A stretch of DNA of 38,085 bases from an uncultured Methanomicrobiales archaeon (GTDB lineage: Archaea; Halobacteriota; Methanomicrobia; Methanomicrobiales; Methanospirillaceae), in assembly GCA_903900025.1 (NCBI GenBank), contig CAIULN010000074.1, forward strand, positions 1 to 38,085. The letters are read 5' to 3'. The translations under genes and the position numbers were made by a program. Of the stretch, positions 17,226 through 24,955 are shown piece after piece. A model generated the notes under the pieces. The model worked only from the letters and a program-made list of their open reading frames with translations, did no database searches and was not told the origin of the DNA. The stretch's first letter is position 1. The number at the start of each line of letters is the position of its first letter.

Positions 17226-17436
17226 GAGGGATTCGCAAAGCCGTATTGAGGGTTTTTCAAGACCATTTCTGTAGACACGATTAAGGGTACATGTGACAAT
17301 TATCCTGTTATCATCCCAAAAAATTAAATAGAGAATTGTTCAAGTATTTCCTGTATAGGGTGATGTACCTTCATCCGGGTAATTGCCACGCAGGGATCAA
17401 GGGACGGCCTTACAACACCCATCAACGAGAAGAAGC
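17226..17436. other. Intergenic region, no gene seen
   Basis: The region downstream of the CDF gene has AT-rich AAATTAAATAGAG near 17323-17335, a possible TATA box for the small gene that follows, and nothing else I can support. Confidence 0.35.
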
Positions 17437-17640
17437 ATGTTGAGGATTAAAAAGAACAAACCGGCTGTATCGGCTGAAACGCGGTCGTTTCGAGCAGTCC
17501 GGCGCCTGAACCTCAATCGCACGTACGTCCCGATTAAAATCGGGGTGGTCACCGGTTATATCCTTCTCGCCATGCTCTCGGCATCCACCTCGATGTTCGG
17601 CATTCTTGTTGGTGCGATGGTTAGGATTGCCGGGTTTTAA
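17437..17640 (+). CDS. Small single-helix membrane protein of unknown function
   Basis: This 67-residue protein has a strongly basic N-terminus (Lys/Arg-rich first 40 residues) and one hydrophobic segment, IGVVTGYILLAMLSASTSMFGILVGAMV, near the C-terminus. The positive-inside rule puts the N-terminus in the cytoplasm. The ATG at 17437 follows GAGAAG. I recognise no family. It could be a spurious frame, but the charge layout is that of a real membrane protein. Confidence 0.5.
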   Translation: MLRIKKNKPAVSAETRSFRAVRRLNLNRTYVPIKIGVVTGYILLAMLSASTSMFGILVGAMVRIAGF

Positions 17641-17784
17641 AAACGGCTATTAACGTCAGAATGACGTTCATGCACGGTTGAGGATAACAGCCCTGAGGCC
17701 AATGGCCTCATGGTGTTTGTTTGAACATCCCCCGTGGTATTATCATACTCAATGCTCAGTGCATTTTCATGCCAGATACCTGGT

Positions 17785-18003
17785 TTAAAAATATGCTGCC
17801 ATCCCCAGCATCCCGTGCACCAAGGCAATGCAGATTGAGAGCACTGCTATCCTGACATGCCAGACGAATGGGATCTTCACAACCCCGCGCCGGGACAGGA
17901 CCGGTATCGATGCAGTGACCAGAAACAAACAGACCGTGATGATGCCTAGATAGAGGATGATCGGTCGCCCGAAAATAGGATAATAGGAGAACTCCTGCAG
18001 CAT
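17785..18003 (-). CDS. Two-helix membrane protein with His pair spaced as in cytochrome b
   Basis: I do not recognise a family for this 72-residue protein. It has two membrane helices: residues 14-36 (no His) and 44-70. The second holds His49 and His63, fourteen residues apart, each on the same helix face. This spacing is the one by which helices B and D of cytochrome b bind two stacked hemes, so a dimer could in principle carry two bis-His hemes. The start ATG is two bases past the cupredoxin stop, so the two are co-transcribed and probably work together. The heme idea is an inference; a quinone-free membrane anchor for the copper protein is the simpler alternative. Confidence 0.7.
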   Translation of the reverse strand: MLQEFSYYPIFGRPIILYLGIITVCLFLVTASIPVLSRRGVVKIPFVWHVRIAVLSICIALVHGMLGMAAYF

Positions 18004-18005
18004 GG

Positions 18006-18440
18006 CTACACCACGATGATGGTTCCCGTCATCTCGGGATGGATTTTACAATAATAGTCATACGTTCCCGGTGTGTCAAATCTGTTGCTCCAGGACTGAG
18101 AAGAGGACAGAACGGATGAATCCACGTCCGTATCCCTGCCAGCACTATCAATAAATACAATCCGGTGCGGGGCGTTATCACGGTTCTCCCAGCGCACGAT
18201 GGAGCCTGTATTGACGGTCAGTCTCTGCGGATCGAACGCAAAATTTTTTATCGTGATGGTGTTTGCCGATACCGTGGCCTGGCTGATCGGTGTCGGAATC
18301 GGTGTTGCCGGGGTTTGGACCGGCACCGTGGAAGGGGTTGCAGGGATGGTCTGCGGCGGTTGGATTGCCGCAGGTTGCGTGCAGCCGGCAATAATCACGG
18401 CCGCGATGATGAGGCTAAACGCCAATCCGTGGATTCTCAT
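18006..18440 (-). CDS. Plastocyanin/azurin-like cupredoxin lipoprotein
   Basis: This 144-residue exported protein carries one electron on a type 1 copper. The signal peptide ends in a lipobox IIAGC with Cys20 as lipid anchor. A Pro/Thr-rich linker fills residues 21-56 and spans the cell-surface layer. The cupredoxin fold follows with ligands His92, Cys131, His134 and Met137 in the arrangement H...CxxHxxM. All four ligands are present, so copper binding is expected. It lies two bases upstream of the small two-helix protein. A blue copper protein in a hydrogenotrophic methanogen is notable because such organisms have no known membrane chain using one. Confidence 0.92.
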   Translation of the reverse strand: MRIHGLAFSLIIAAVIIAGCTQPAAIQPPQTIPATPSTVPVQTPATPIPTPISQATVSANTITIKNFAFDPQRLTVNTGSIVRWENRDNAPHRIVFIDSAGRDTDVDSSVLSSSQSWSNRFDTPGTYDYYCKIHPEMTGTIIVV

Positions 18441-18633
18441 ACCGGAATCATCGTTGATGGCAGGTCAAATACATTGCGGAGCGGGAAACCGGATTATCTG
18501 GGATGGGTATATGAACTTTCGGCAAGGATCATTGTGTGGGTACACCGCTTTTGTCATTCCACAACAATCATTCCCTTCATGGACGCATGCTGCGTGCCGG
18601 GTTGCATTGTGCAGTAAGGGGAAAGGAACAGGG

Positions 18634-18643
18634 ATTTAATAAA
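18634..18643 (+). promoter_or_regulatory. TATA box of the iron-sulfur flavoprotein gene
   Basis: ATTTAATAAA lies about 45 bases upstream of ATG 18686, and an ideal AAGGAGAGGT ribosome site follows at 18671-18680. The rest of 18441-18633 holds the divergent cupredoxin promoter (TATA-like TTCATATACCC on the minus strand near 18506-18516). Confidence 0.5.
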
Positions 18644-18685
18644 CCCGGTGCCCAATCATTGTGGCAGAATAAGGAGAGGTCATCG

Positions 18686-19252
18686 ATGAAAAAAGTACTT
18701 ATCATCTGCGGGAGCCCGCGTGCTGATGGCAACACGGCGCAAATAGCACAAGAATGTGCAAAAGTAATCAAGAGCAGCGGGGTGTCGGCAGAGGTTATCT
18801 CGTTTGCCGGAAAGAAGATCGAGTCCTGCACCGCCTGCTACCAGTGCAAAGATCTCGGCGAGTGTTCGATTGACGACGGATTGAACGATATCATCAAAAA
18901 ACTACGGAAGGCACAGGGGTTTATCATTGCATCTCCGGTTTATTTCGGCACCGCCCGTGGCGATGTGATGGCAGCGCTTCAACGGATCGGCATGGTTTCG
19001 ATGGCATCTGACAGTTTCCTTTCGGGGAAGGTCGGGGGACCTATAGCAATTGCACGCCGCGGCGGGCACACCTCCACCCTTCAGGAGATGCTGATGTTCT
19101 ATCTGATCAACGACATGATCGTTGTCGGGTCGACCTACTGGAACATGGTCTTTGGCAGGGACCCGGGGGAGGTCTGGAAAGATGACGAGGGCATCGCAAC
19201 AATCCGGGTATTCGCAGAAAATGTCGCAGAGCTTGTCAAGAAGCTTGACTAA
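18686..19252 (+). CDS. isf: Iron-sulfur flavoprotein (Isf family)
   Basis: This 188-residue protein has a flavodoxin-like FMN domain with GSPRADGNTAQIA (phosphate loop, residues 9-21) and the compact cluster motif CTACYQCKDLGEC (Cys48, 51, 54, 60), which holds a [4Fe-4S] cluster in the Methanosarcina Isf family. Isf takes electrons from ferredoxin and reduces oxygen and peroxide, helping strict anaerobes survive air. A SPVYFGTARGDVMAAL segment is the second flavin contact. The start has a strong ribosome site. Located next to the cupredoxin pair but transcribed divergently. Confidence 0.9.
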   Translation: MKKVLIICGSPRADGNTAQIAQECAKVIKSSGVSAEVISFAGKKIESCTACYQCKDLGECSIDDGLNDIIKKLRKAQGFIIASPVYFGTARGDVMAALQRIGMVSMASDSFLSGKVGGPIAIARRGGHTSTLQEMLMFYLINDMIVVGSTYWNMVFGRDPGEVWKDDEGIATIRVFAENVAELVKKLD

Positions 19253-19367
19253 AAAGAGTGTGTTTTGAGTGAAACTCCCCACACTATCTTCGTGCACTTC
19301 TGTAATGATTGGTAATTGTCACTTGGTACCCGGATAACCACTCATACCCGTTATCATCCAGACCCGC

Positions 19368-20081
19368 ATGTTAATCTTTGCCCATATCTTCGCAGGAGCC
19401 GTAATCGGGCTTCTTCTCTGGTGGTTCCTTCGTGACAGCCGCGTGATCCCGCTCTGCATCGCGGCTTCGATATTGTCAGACCTCATTGATAAACCATTCG
19501 GGTATCTCCTCTTCCCTCAGGCACTTGGCCCCAGCAGGACGTACTTCCATGCATTGCTCGCCGTAATGGTTATCACTCTCCTTGCCCTCCTTGTATGGCG
19601 GTTCCGTGGCAGTATCCTCATATTCCTTGTTGCCGGGGCAGTCCTTGTCCACCAGATCATCGACACAATGTGGCACGAGCCGGTGACGTGGCTCTATCCC
19701 CTGCTCGGTCCGTTTCAGGCATACTATGATATCTACTATTTCAGAACATATTTCTGGCTTGAAATATCATCGGCATCTGAATGGGTATTCCTGTTCGCAA
19801 CACTGTTCATACTTTCATTGGTATATGTCGACAGGATTGCGCTGCCATTTCCACAATGGATCTCCCGGATGCGGACACCGGCATGTTATTTTATGCTAAT
19901 GCTGCTTGCCTTCCTCGGGTTGTATTCGCTTTGGTGCGGAAGCACGCAAGCTGCCAACGTGATGACTCCCTACAACTCACCTGAGTACAATCTGGTTATG
20001 GGAGTCGTGGCGCTGACAGAGTCCTGCATCCTTGCAGTATTCTTTTTTGTGACAGGACATTCCGGACAGTCCGAAAAATGA
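19368..20081 (+). CDS. YdjM/DUF457-like membrane protein (putative metal-dependent hydrolase)
   Basis: This 237-residue protein has about six membrane helices. N-terminal features are His6 (FAHIFAG) and SDLIDKP with paired acids, then YFHALLAV and VHQIIDTMWHEP; these His/Asp residues at helix ends are the pattern of the YdjM family, called membrane-bound metal-dependent hydrolases. Phospholipid or lipid-phosphate substrates have been suggested for the family but not shown. The start has no strong ribosome site. It appears to stand alone. Confidence 0.75.
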   Translation: MLIFAHIFAGAVIGLLLWWFLRDSRVIPLCIAASILSDLIDKPFGYLLFPQALGPSRTYFHALLAVMVITLLALLVWRFRGSILIFLVAGAVLVHQIIDTMWHEPVTWLYPLLGPFQAYYDIYYFRTYFWLEISSASEWVFLFATLFILSLVYVDRIALPFPQWISRMRTPACYFMLMLLAFLGLYSLWCGSTQAANVMTPYNSPEYNLVMGVVALTESCILAVFFFVTGHSGQSEK

Positions 20082-20468
20082 TATCTGGACTTAATCCGGT
20101 TGTGCTGGAATATCAGGAGAATCCAACCTGTGAGATCCAAAAACACGGCTGATTTTTTACTAATAATTTTTAGCACCAAAAAAAGTTGAATTTTGCTCTG
20201 TCCCGAACTTATTGAGAAGCGAGAAGCGGATGCCAAAGAAGAGTATAGCGGCGTCTGGCCAGACCGACCATGTGATCGTTTTATTCTGAAATACATCCAT
20301 GATGAGAGAAACGATTCAAAGGATACCCATTATCCCGATGCTGTACCACCCTCTCTTTTTCCCGGTTTTTCCCTGTTTATCATTTGCCATGGCAAATCCT
20401 GTCTTTTCATTGAGTCCTGCCGCTAAAAGAATTTTTTACAAACCCGCACCGTGCGTGGATGAAGTTGG
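20082..20468. other. Long gap between convergent genes
   Basis: The 387 bases between convergent stops contain no gene I can support. T-rich runs occur at each end, consistent with terminators. A perfect 16-base palindrome ATTTGCCATGGCAAAT lies at 20382-20397. A small open frame across 20299-20601 runs antisense into the VIT1 gene and is not protein-like. Confidence 0.5.
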
Positions 20469-21350
20469 TCACACATCAACATGCATCAGCACGCGGATCA
20501 TAAGACCGATCACAAATGAGATCGCGGCAATTCCCATGCTGATCGCAGCCATTTCAAAAAACCTACGGACAAAGGGGAGGTCTTTCGCTATGGAGATGTA
20601 GAATGTGAATAAAAAGATTACTAGAATTGCACTCGCCATCGTGATCGGCAGTGCGAAATATGGATTGGAAAGGAACAGGAATGGCAGAACCAGCAGGCAT
20701 ACGGTGACGATGTAGGCGATTCCGGTATAAAGCGCGGCTTTTACGGCGTCCCCCGAACCTCCGCCGGATTTCTGCGAGAGGTATTCAGACGCACCCATCG
20801 AAAGAGAAGCGGCCACCCCCGTGATGAGCCCGGCCATGGCGATGACCTGCGAATTCTGGATGGCAAACGTGAGCCCGGCAAGCGTGCCTGTAAACTCCAC
20901 GAGCGCATCATTTAACCCGAGCACGACCGAACCAACATAGCGCAACCGCTCCTCATCCAGAAGCCCGATCAGTTCGCGTTCGTGGGCTTCTTCATGGGCA
21001 ACGATCTCCCTCACTTCCGGGATGATCATCCCGACTTCGCGATAGATCCCCTGTGCCCGTTTTTCAACACCTTCCATCAGTTTTATCGCAAAGGTAATCC
21101 CGAGAAAACGTGCGAGGAAGTAATAGGACCAGACGAGATGTGCCTTGGGGGCAATGTCACGCCGGGTATACTTCTTCCAGATAAGATAGTGTTCGTACTC
21201 CTGCACGGCGATGCGGGTGAGGACCACCCGGTTATGCGGGTCGCTGGTCGCAGCGGCGATCTTCTGATATATCTGGTGTTCGGTAATCTCCCCCTGTTGC
21301 AGCGTGATGAGGGTGCCCACCATATCGGGACTCAATGGTTGTTCACTCAT
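20469..21350 (-). CDS. Ferritin-like plus VIT1/CCC1 iron/manganese transporter fusion
   Basis: This 293-residue protein joins an N-terminal rubrerythrin-type ferritin domain (residues 1-135, with EITEHQIYQ, QEYEHYLIW and HEEAHERELIG as di-iron ligands) to a VIT1/CCC1 membrane domain with about five helices starting at VVLGLNDALVEFTGTLAG. Bacterial homologues (MbfA) export iron and protect against peroxide. The membrane signature ASLSMGASEYLSQKS is intact. Its ATG overlaps the helicase stop (ATGA at 21347-21350). Confidence 0.92.
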   Translation of the reverse strand: MSEQPLSPDMVGTLITLQQGEITEHQIYQKIAAATSDPHNRVVLTRIAVQEYEHYLIWKKYTRRDIAPKAHLVWSYYFLARFLGITFAIKLMEGVEKRAQGIYREVGMIIPEVREIVAHEEAHERELIGLLDEERLRYVGSVVLGLNDALVEFTGTLAGLTFAIQNSQVIAMAGLITGVAASLSMGASEYLSQKSGGGSGDAVKAALYTGIAYIVTVCLLVLPFLFLSNPYFALPITMASAILVIFLFTFYISIAKDLPFVRRFFEMAAISMGIAAISFVIGLMIRVLMHVDV

Positions 21351-23515
21351 TCATCCTCCCCTTTATTGCCTGGTTGAGTTGGTCCTTGAGGCAGATCGGG
21401 CATGATAACAACGGGAACCACGCGGATCGTCTCGATGAATTCCTCGATATGGTACTGTTCTGAGAGCGCCATATCCTTCAGAACTTCTTTTGGTAAGACT
21501 TCCCCGAACTTCCACGTATCTGCAGGGAGTGCCGGTACTATGGCACCGATCGCATCACGGTCGAGCGCTTTAATCACCTGCAGCACGTCTTCTACCCGCT
21601 GTGCTGCACCGTCCCTGCCCACGTTCTGGATTAGCACGGAAAAATCGCTGTACCGGACCCGCACCCTTTTGCCGAGTATCTGCCCCAGAAGGATGGTGAG
21701 CAGCCGGTTCATCTGGCTGCCATAGAGCGAGAGTATCACCACCTCGATGCGATTTCCTGAACGCCTCTCCCATACACACAGTCCGGTTTTCGGGATTTTA
21801 TGGGGGAGACGACGGATACGCTCCCTGAGGATCTCCTCCTCTGGAGGGAGCAGCGGTAATACTGATGAACCGCGGGAAAGGATCTCCTGTACCGCTGCAC
21901 AGACGAGCGGCGAGAATCCCGTCATTCCCCCGCCTGTCCAGAACGCCCGTGACGTCTGTTCTGTGCCGGGCACTACGACGACGAGGTTGTGCCCCTCGTC
22001 ACACTTCACCATCGACCAGACTTTCCCACCCAGCGAGAACTCCCCGGCTGCCCGGCTCGAAACGAATCGTGCGTCCAGTCTGCCGATTACCTCGCCCTCA
22101 GGTGTAACTGCCCGGAATTCCCCGGCGCCCATAATGACCGAATACAGATCCTTCCAGTTTGCGTTGCCAAAGGTCTGTTCCGCCCGTTCGCCGAGCATGA
22201 GCATGTCACCATCAGTCGTAAGGTAACCCTGTTCAATGGCATGGGTGATGATCTTCCCGATCGTGGCCGTTGGGACGCCGGCAAATGGCGGAAACGACCG
22301 CAACGAGTGTTCGAGCTGGCGGCGGGTTGTCCGGCGGGTCCGGTGCACAAACAAAAACATCTGCTGGACAAGCACGTTATACGGGCGCTTCTGCGGGTGA
22401 AGAGGCTCGACTCTCTGATGCATGGCACTCTCAATGATTGCCGTACTGCAGAGCAGCTCACAGGAGTCACGCAGCACCCATGCAACATATGCCGACTGTC
22501 CACGCCGCCCACTCCTTCCCATTCGCTGTAAAAACGATGAGACCGAATTCGGCGGTCCAAGCTGCACGACCACATCGAGGTCGCCAATGTCGATCCCGAG
22601 TTCCAGCGTGCTCGTGCAGATGATGCAGGCACCTCCCTCCCGCGAGAATGCCTCCTCCGCTTCCTTGCGCACCGCAACCGAAAGGGATGAGTGGTGGATA
22701 TATACGTTTTCCACGCGGGGCGCAATTACATTCATCACATTCTCCGCATCCCGCCGGCTGTTCACAAAGACAAGTGCTTTTTTTCCCGCAACCGTGCGTA
22801 CAACGGCATCCATGCGATCTTTCTCCTCCGCTTCGATCACAAAGGAGAACCGTTTCTGTTTTGCCATGGAGGGGACAGCAACAACTTCGTCTCCGTGCCG
22901 GTGATCAGAGAGCCACCCGAGGATCTCCCCGGGATTACCAACCGTGGCAGAGAGTCCTATCCGCTGGACGGGGCGTTGTGCGATCCGATCGATCCGGTAC
23001 AGCAGCGTTTTGAGATGGGCCCCGCGTTCCGCTTCCACAAACGCATGCAGCTCGTCGATAATTACGCAGCGGAGGTTCTTCAAAGCAACTGCCAGCTTCG
23101 GTTCATGGAGCAGGACTTCGAGGGATTCAGGGGTAATCATAAGGATGTGGGGCTTCTCCCCTTCCTTCCATGCACGGTCGCCCTTTGGCACGTCTCCATG
23201 CCACTTCATCACCGTAAGACCGGTCGGGATGCAAAAGGCAGAAAACCGCTCTTCCTGATCGTTGATGAGCGCTTTTAATGGTGAAATATAGATGCACGCG
23301 ACGCCCGCCCGTCCGTTCTTTAACAGGTCATCGATAACGGGGATCAGGGCAGCTTCCGATTTCCCGCCTGCGGTAGGGGCAATGACAAGCACGTCGCTGC
23401 CATTTGCCACGGCGCGGTACGAGCGCTCCTGCACTTCCCGCAATTCCGTCCACCCGAGCCGCTGGGAAAGTACAGTCTGAAGCGATTCATGGAGGGCTGA
23501 AAATGCAGATGCCAT
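21347..23515 (-). CDS. lhr: Lhr-like DEAD/DEAH-box helicase
   Basis: This 722-residue SF2 helicase resembles Lhr, which unwinds DNA and RNA-DNA hybrids in replication-coupled repair. Motif I TAGGKSEAAL, motif Ia YISPLKALINDQ, motif II DELHAF, motif III SATVGNP, motif IV VFVNSRRDAENV and motif VI QRMGRSGRRGQ are all present, followed by a winged-helix region and Lhr-type C-terminal core. It is shorter than the roughly 850-900 residue archaeal Lhr proteins, so it may be an Lhr-core-like subfamily. It is the upstream gene of an odd pair with the ferritin-VIT1 gene. Confidence 0.88.
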   Translation of the reverse strand: MASAFSALHESLQTVLSQRLGWTELREVQERSYRAVANGSDVLVIAPTAGGKSEAALIPVIDDLLKNGRAGVACIYISPLKALINDQEERFSAFCIPTGLTVMKWHGDVPKGDRAWKEGEKPHILMITPESLEVLLHEPKLAVALKNLRCVIIDELHAFVEAERGAHLKTLLYRIDRIAQRPVQRIGLSATVGNPGEILGWLSDHRHGDEVVAVPSMAKQKRFSFVIEAEEKDRMDAVVRTVAGKKALVFVNSRRDAENVMNVIAPRVENVYIHHSSLSVAVRKEAEEAFSREGGACIICTSTLELGIDIGDLDVVVQLGPPNSVSSFLQRMGRSGRRGQSAYVAWVLRDSCELLCSTAIIESAMHQRVEPLHPQKRPYNVLVQQMFLFVHRTRRTTRRQLEHSLRSFPPFAGVPTATIGKIITHAIEQGYLTTDGDMLMLGERAEQTFGNANWKDLYSVIMGAGEFRAVTPEGEVIGRLDARFVSSRAAGEFSLGGKVWSMVKCDEGHNLVVVVPGTEQTSRAFWTGGGMTGFSPLVCAAVQEILSRGSSVLPLLPPEEEILRERIRRLPHKIPKTGLCVWERRSGNRIEVVILSLYGSQMNRLLTILLGQILGKRVRVRYSDFSVLIQNVGRDGAAQRVEDVLQVIKALDRDAIGAIVPALPADTWKFGEVLPKEVLKDMALSEQYHIEEFIETIRVVPVVIMPDLPQGPTQPGNKGEDE

Positions 23516-23889
23516 TCCTACATTAGCATTGCGGTGGTGATGTTATGGTTTTTTGGTTTATCCTTTGTACTGCTGTGCCATTCCGTAATAGGGCAGTGTT
23601 CTTAAACGCTTAAACAGGGTGGTGAAACAGATCAGAATTGCTCAATGAATACAAAGCGACAGGGTTGCGTTACGGACAACCAATGGAAACCTGTTTTCTT
23701 TTCATGAGAGAAGGGATCTGCCATTATGTCCGAATGGCCCCGGTCGGGATGTACTGATAGTCAACCGGAGGTTTCTGTTATACACGAAGCGTTCTTGATT
23801 ATCGAAAAATTTTATTTTTCTCGTTCGGTCACCCCTACGGGGATTACCGAAGGAAAAAACCTTTTTAGTTGTAAAAAGGACTGATCACC
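23516..23889. other. Long divergent intergenic region
   Basis: About 370 bases between the divergent helicase and pterin dehydratase-like genes. I see no gene. AT-rich stretches near 23560 (helicase side) and TTTTATTTTT near 23811-23820 could hold TATA boxes, and a hairpin lies at 23824-23851. The unusual length suggests room for regulation. Confidence 0.45.
23824..23851 (+). promoter_or_regulatory. Two-part inverted repeat upstream of the pterin dehydratase-like gene
   Basis: Outer arms TTCGGT (23824-23829) and ACCGAA (23846-23851) enclose an inner stem CCCC-TAC-GGGG (23832-23842). The arms are exact. It ends 38 bases before the start codon. It could be an operator or a structured 5' leader, and AAAAAACCTTTTTAG directly after could act as a terminator or TATA element. 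Confidence 0.45.
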
Positions 23890-24228
23890 ATGGATCTCAC
23901 CAAGGAAAAGATTATCACCTACCGTGTCGGTTCCCCTCCATTGACCCGCCGGGAAACCCTGGAGCTGTTAAAGGACACCCCCGGATGGTCTCTTGATAAC
24001 GGCCACCTGACCCACAAATTCACGTTCGACAACAGCCCCGAGTCTCTTTCGTTCATAAATGATGTGATGGGGTTCTCACAGGCCGAAGGGCACATCCCTG
24101 ATATCAAGCTCCGTGAAGGACGAATCGTCGAAGTCTCGTACTACACGTACCCTGCCGGCGGGCTCACGTGGAACGACTTTATCATGGCGGCAAAGCTGAA
24201 TGAACGGGGACGCAGCGGGGAAGAATAA
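23890..24228 (+). CDS. Pterin-4a-carbinolamine dehydratase-like protein
   Basis: This 112-residue protein matches the PCD/DCoH fold by its order of blocks: PGWSLDNGHLTHKFTF, SFINDVMGFSQAEGH, and YTYPAGGLTWNDFIMAAKL. Canonical enzymes have HHP and a later His before GLT as catalytic residues; here the equivalents are His68-Ile69-Pro70 and Tyr87, so only the first of three histidines is kept. It may therefore bind a pterin without the usual dehydration, or have a different role. Methanogens use methanopterin, so a pterin-linked role is possible. Confidence 0.82.
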   Translation: MDLTKEKIITYRVGSPPLTRRETLELLKDTPGWSLDNGHLTHKFTFDNSPESLSFINDVMGFSQAEGHIPDIKLREGRIVEVSYYTYPAGGLTWNDFIMAAKLNERGRSGEE

Positions 24229-24257
24229 GGAAAAATTGTCGTAATTTCTTTTTTTTA

Positions 24258-24677
24258 TTAAATCCCGAAATTCCTTACAACCTTCGCGCGGATTGATTCC
24301 TTTGGCAGCGCTCCGATCAACCGGTCAACCATCTGCCCTTGAGAGAAGAAGAGTAGGCAGGGGATGGCGGAGATGCCAAACTGCATCGCGAGGCGCTGGT
24401 TGTGGTCGGTATCACACTTGGCGAATGTGACCTTCCCCGCAAATTCCTGTGCGAGTTCTTCAACAATCGGCCCCACGCGCCGGCACGGACCGCACCACTC
24501 CGCCCAGAAATCGATGACAAGCGCCGGGTGATCCCGCACGAACTGTGCGAAATGGATCTCATCGATAGGCAGCACAACTACGTTTACCGGTGCCTGAGCT
24601 GCCTTCTTTGCCGGGTCGAACCGGTCCCGAAGCTCCTGAAGCTTCTTTTCGCGGATCTTTGCGAGTTCATCGTCCAT
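24258..24677 (-). CDS. trx: Thioredoxin with an N-terminal helical extension
   Basis: This 139-residue protein has the thioredoxin fold with active site WAEWCGPCRRVGPI and the cis-proline in ISAIPCLLFF. An extension of about 40 residues (MDDELAKIREKKLQELRD...) precedes the fold; it is charged and helical and resembles the start of archaeal PDCD5-like proteins. An extra Cys follows the cis-proline (IPCL). Likely partners include the glutaredoxin-reductase fusion at 34138-35295. Confidence 0.92.
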   Translation of the reverse strand: MDDELAKIREKKLQELRDRFDPAKKAAQAPVNVVVLPIDEIHFAQFVRDHPALVIDFWAEWCGPCRRVGPIVEELAQEFAGKVTFAKCDTDHNQRLAMQFGISAIPCLLFFSQGQMVDRLIGALPKESIRAKVVRNFGI

Positions 24678-24789
24678 GATCCCTTGTTTAAAAAAACCGG
24701 GTAATTAATGAGCTGTCCGATGTACTACGGTTTTACGAGTGAGTAAACTATATCAGCGCAACCCTGCAATATATTAACCCTGATTACGG

Positions 24790-24864
24790 AGCGAGGTAGG
24801 GTAGTCAGGATATCCCGACGGGCTCATAACCCGTAGACCGATGGTTCAAATCCATCCCTCGCTA
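24790..24864 (+). tRNA. Initiator tRNA-Met (anticodon CAT)
   Basis: The acceptor AGCGAGG pairs with CCTCGCT. The anticodon stem ACGGG/CCCGT encloses CTCATAA with CAT at 24825-24827, and the T-arm is GATGG-TTCAAAT-CCATC. A1:U72 and the three G:C pairs in the anticodon stem are the archaeal initiator markers, so this is the initiator. No CCA is encoded. TATA-like CAATATATTAACC lies at 24767-24779. Confidence 0.93.
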
Positions 24865-24955
24865 CTTGTTTTGCGATAAACGTTTTCCTGGTACGCAGCG
24901 ATTATTTTAATAATCTGGCATCCTTCAAATAAATTTTAATATTTCATTTTCGCAA

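Noticed and set aside
18165-18639. Two plus-strand frames of about 150 residues opposite the cupredoxin
   Set aside because: Both are antisense to a gene with all copper ligands and a lipobox; translations look random.
20299-20601. Possible small gene in the gap before the ferritin-VIT1 gene
   Set aside because: It overlaps the ferritin-VIT1 coding end antisense and shows no protein-like pattern.
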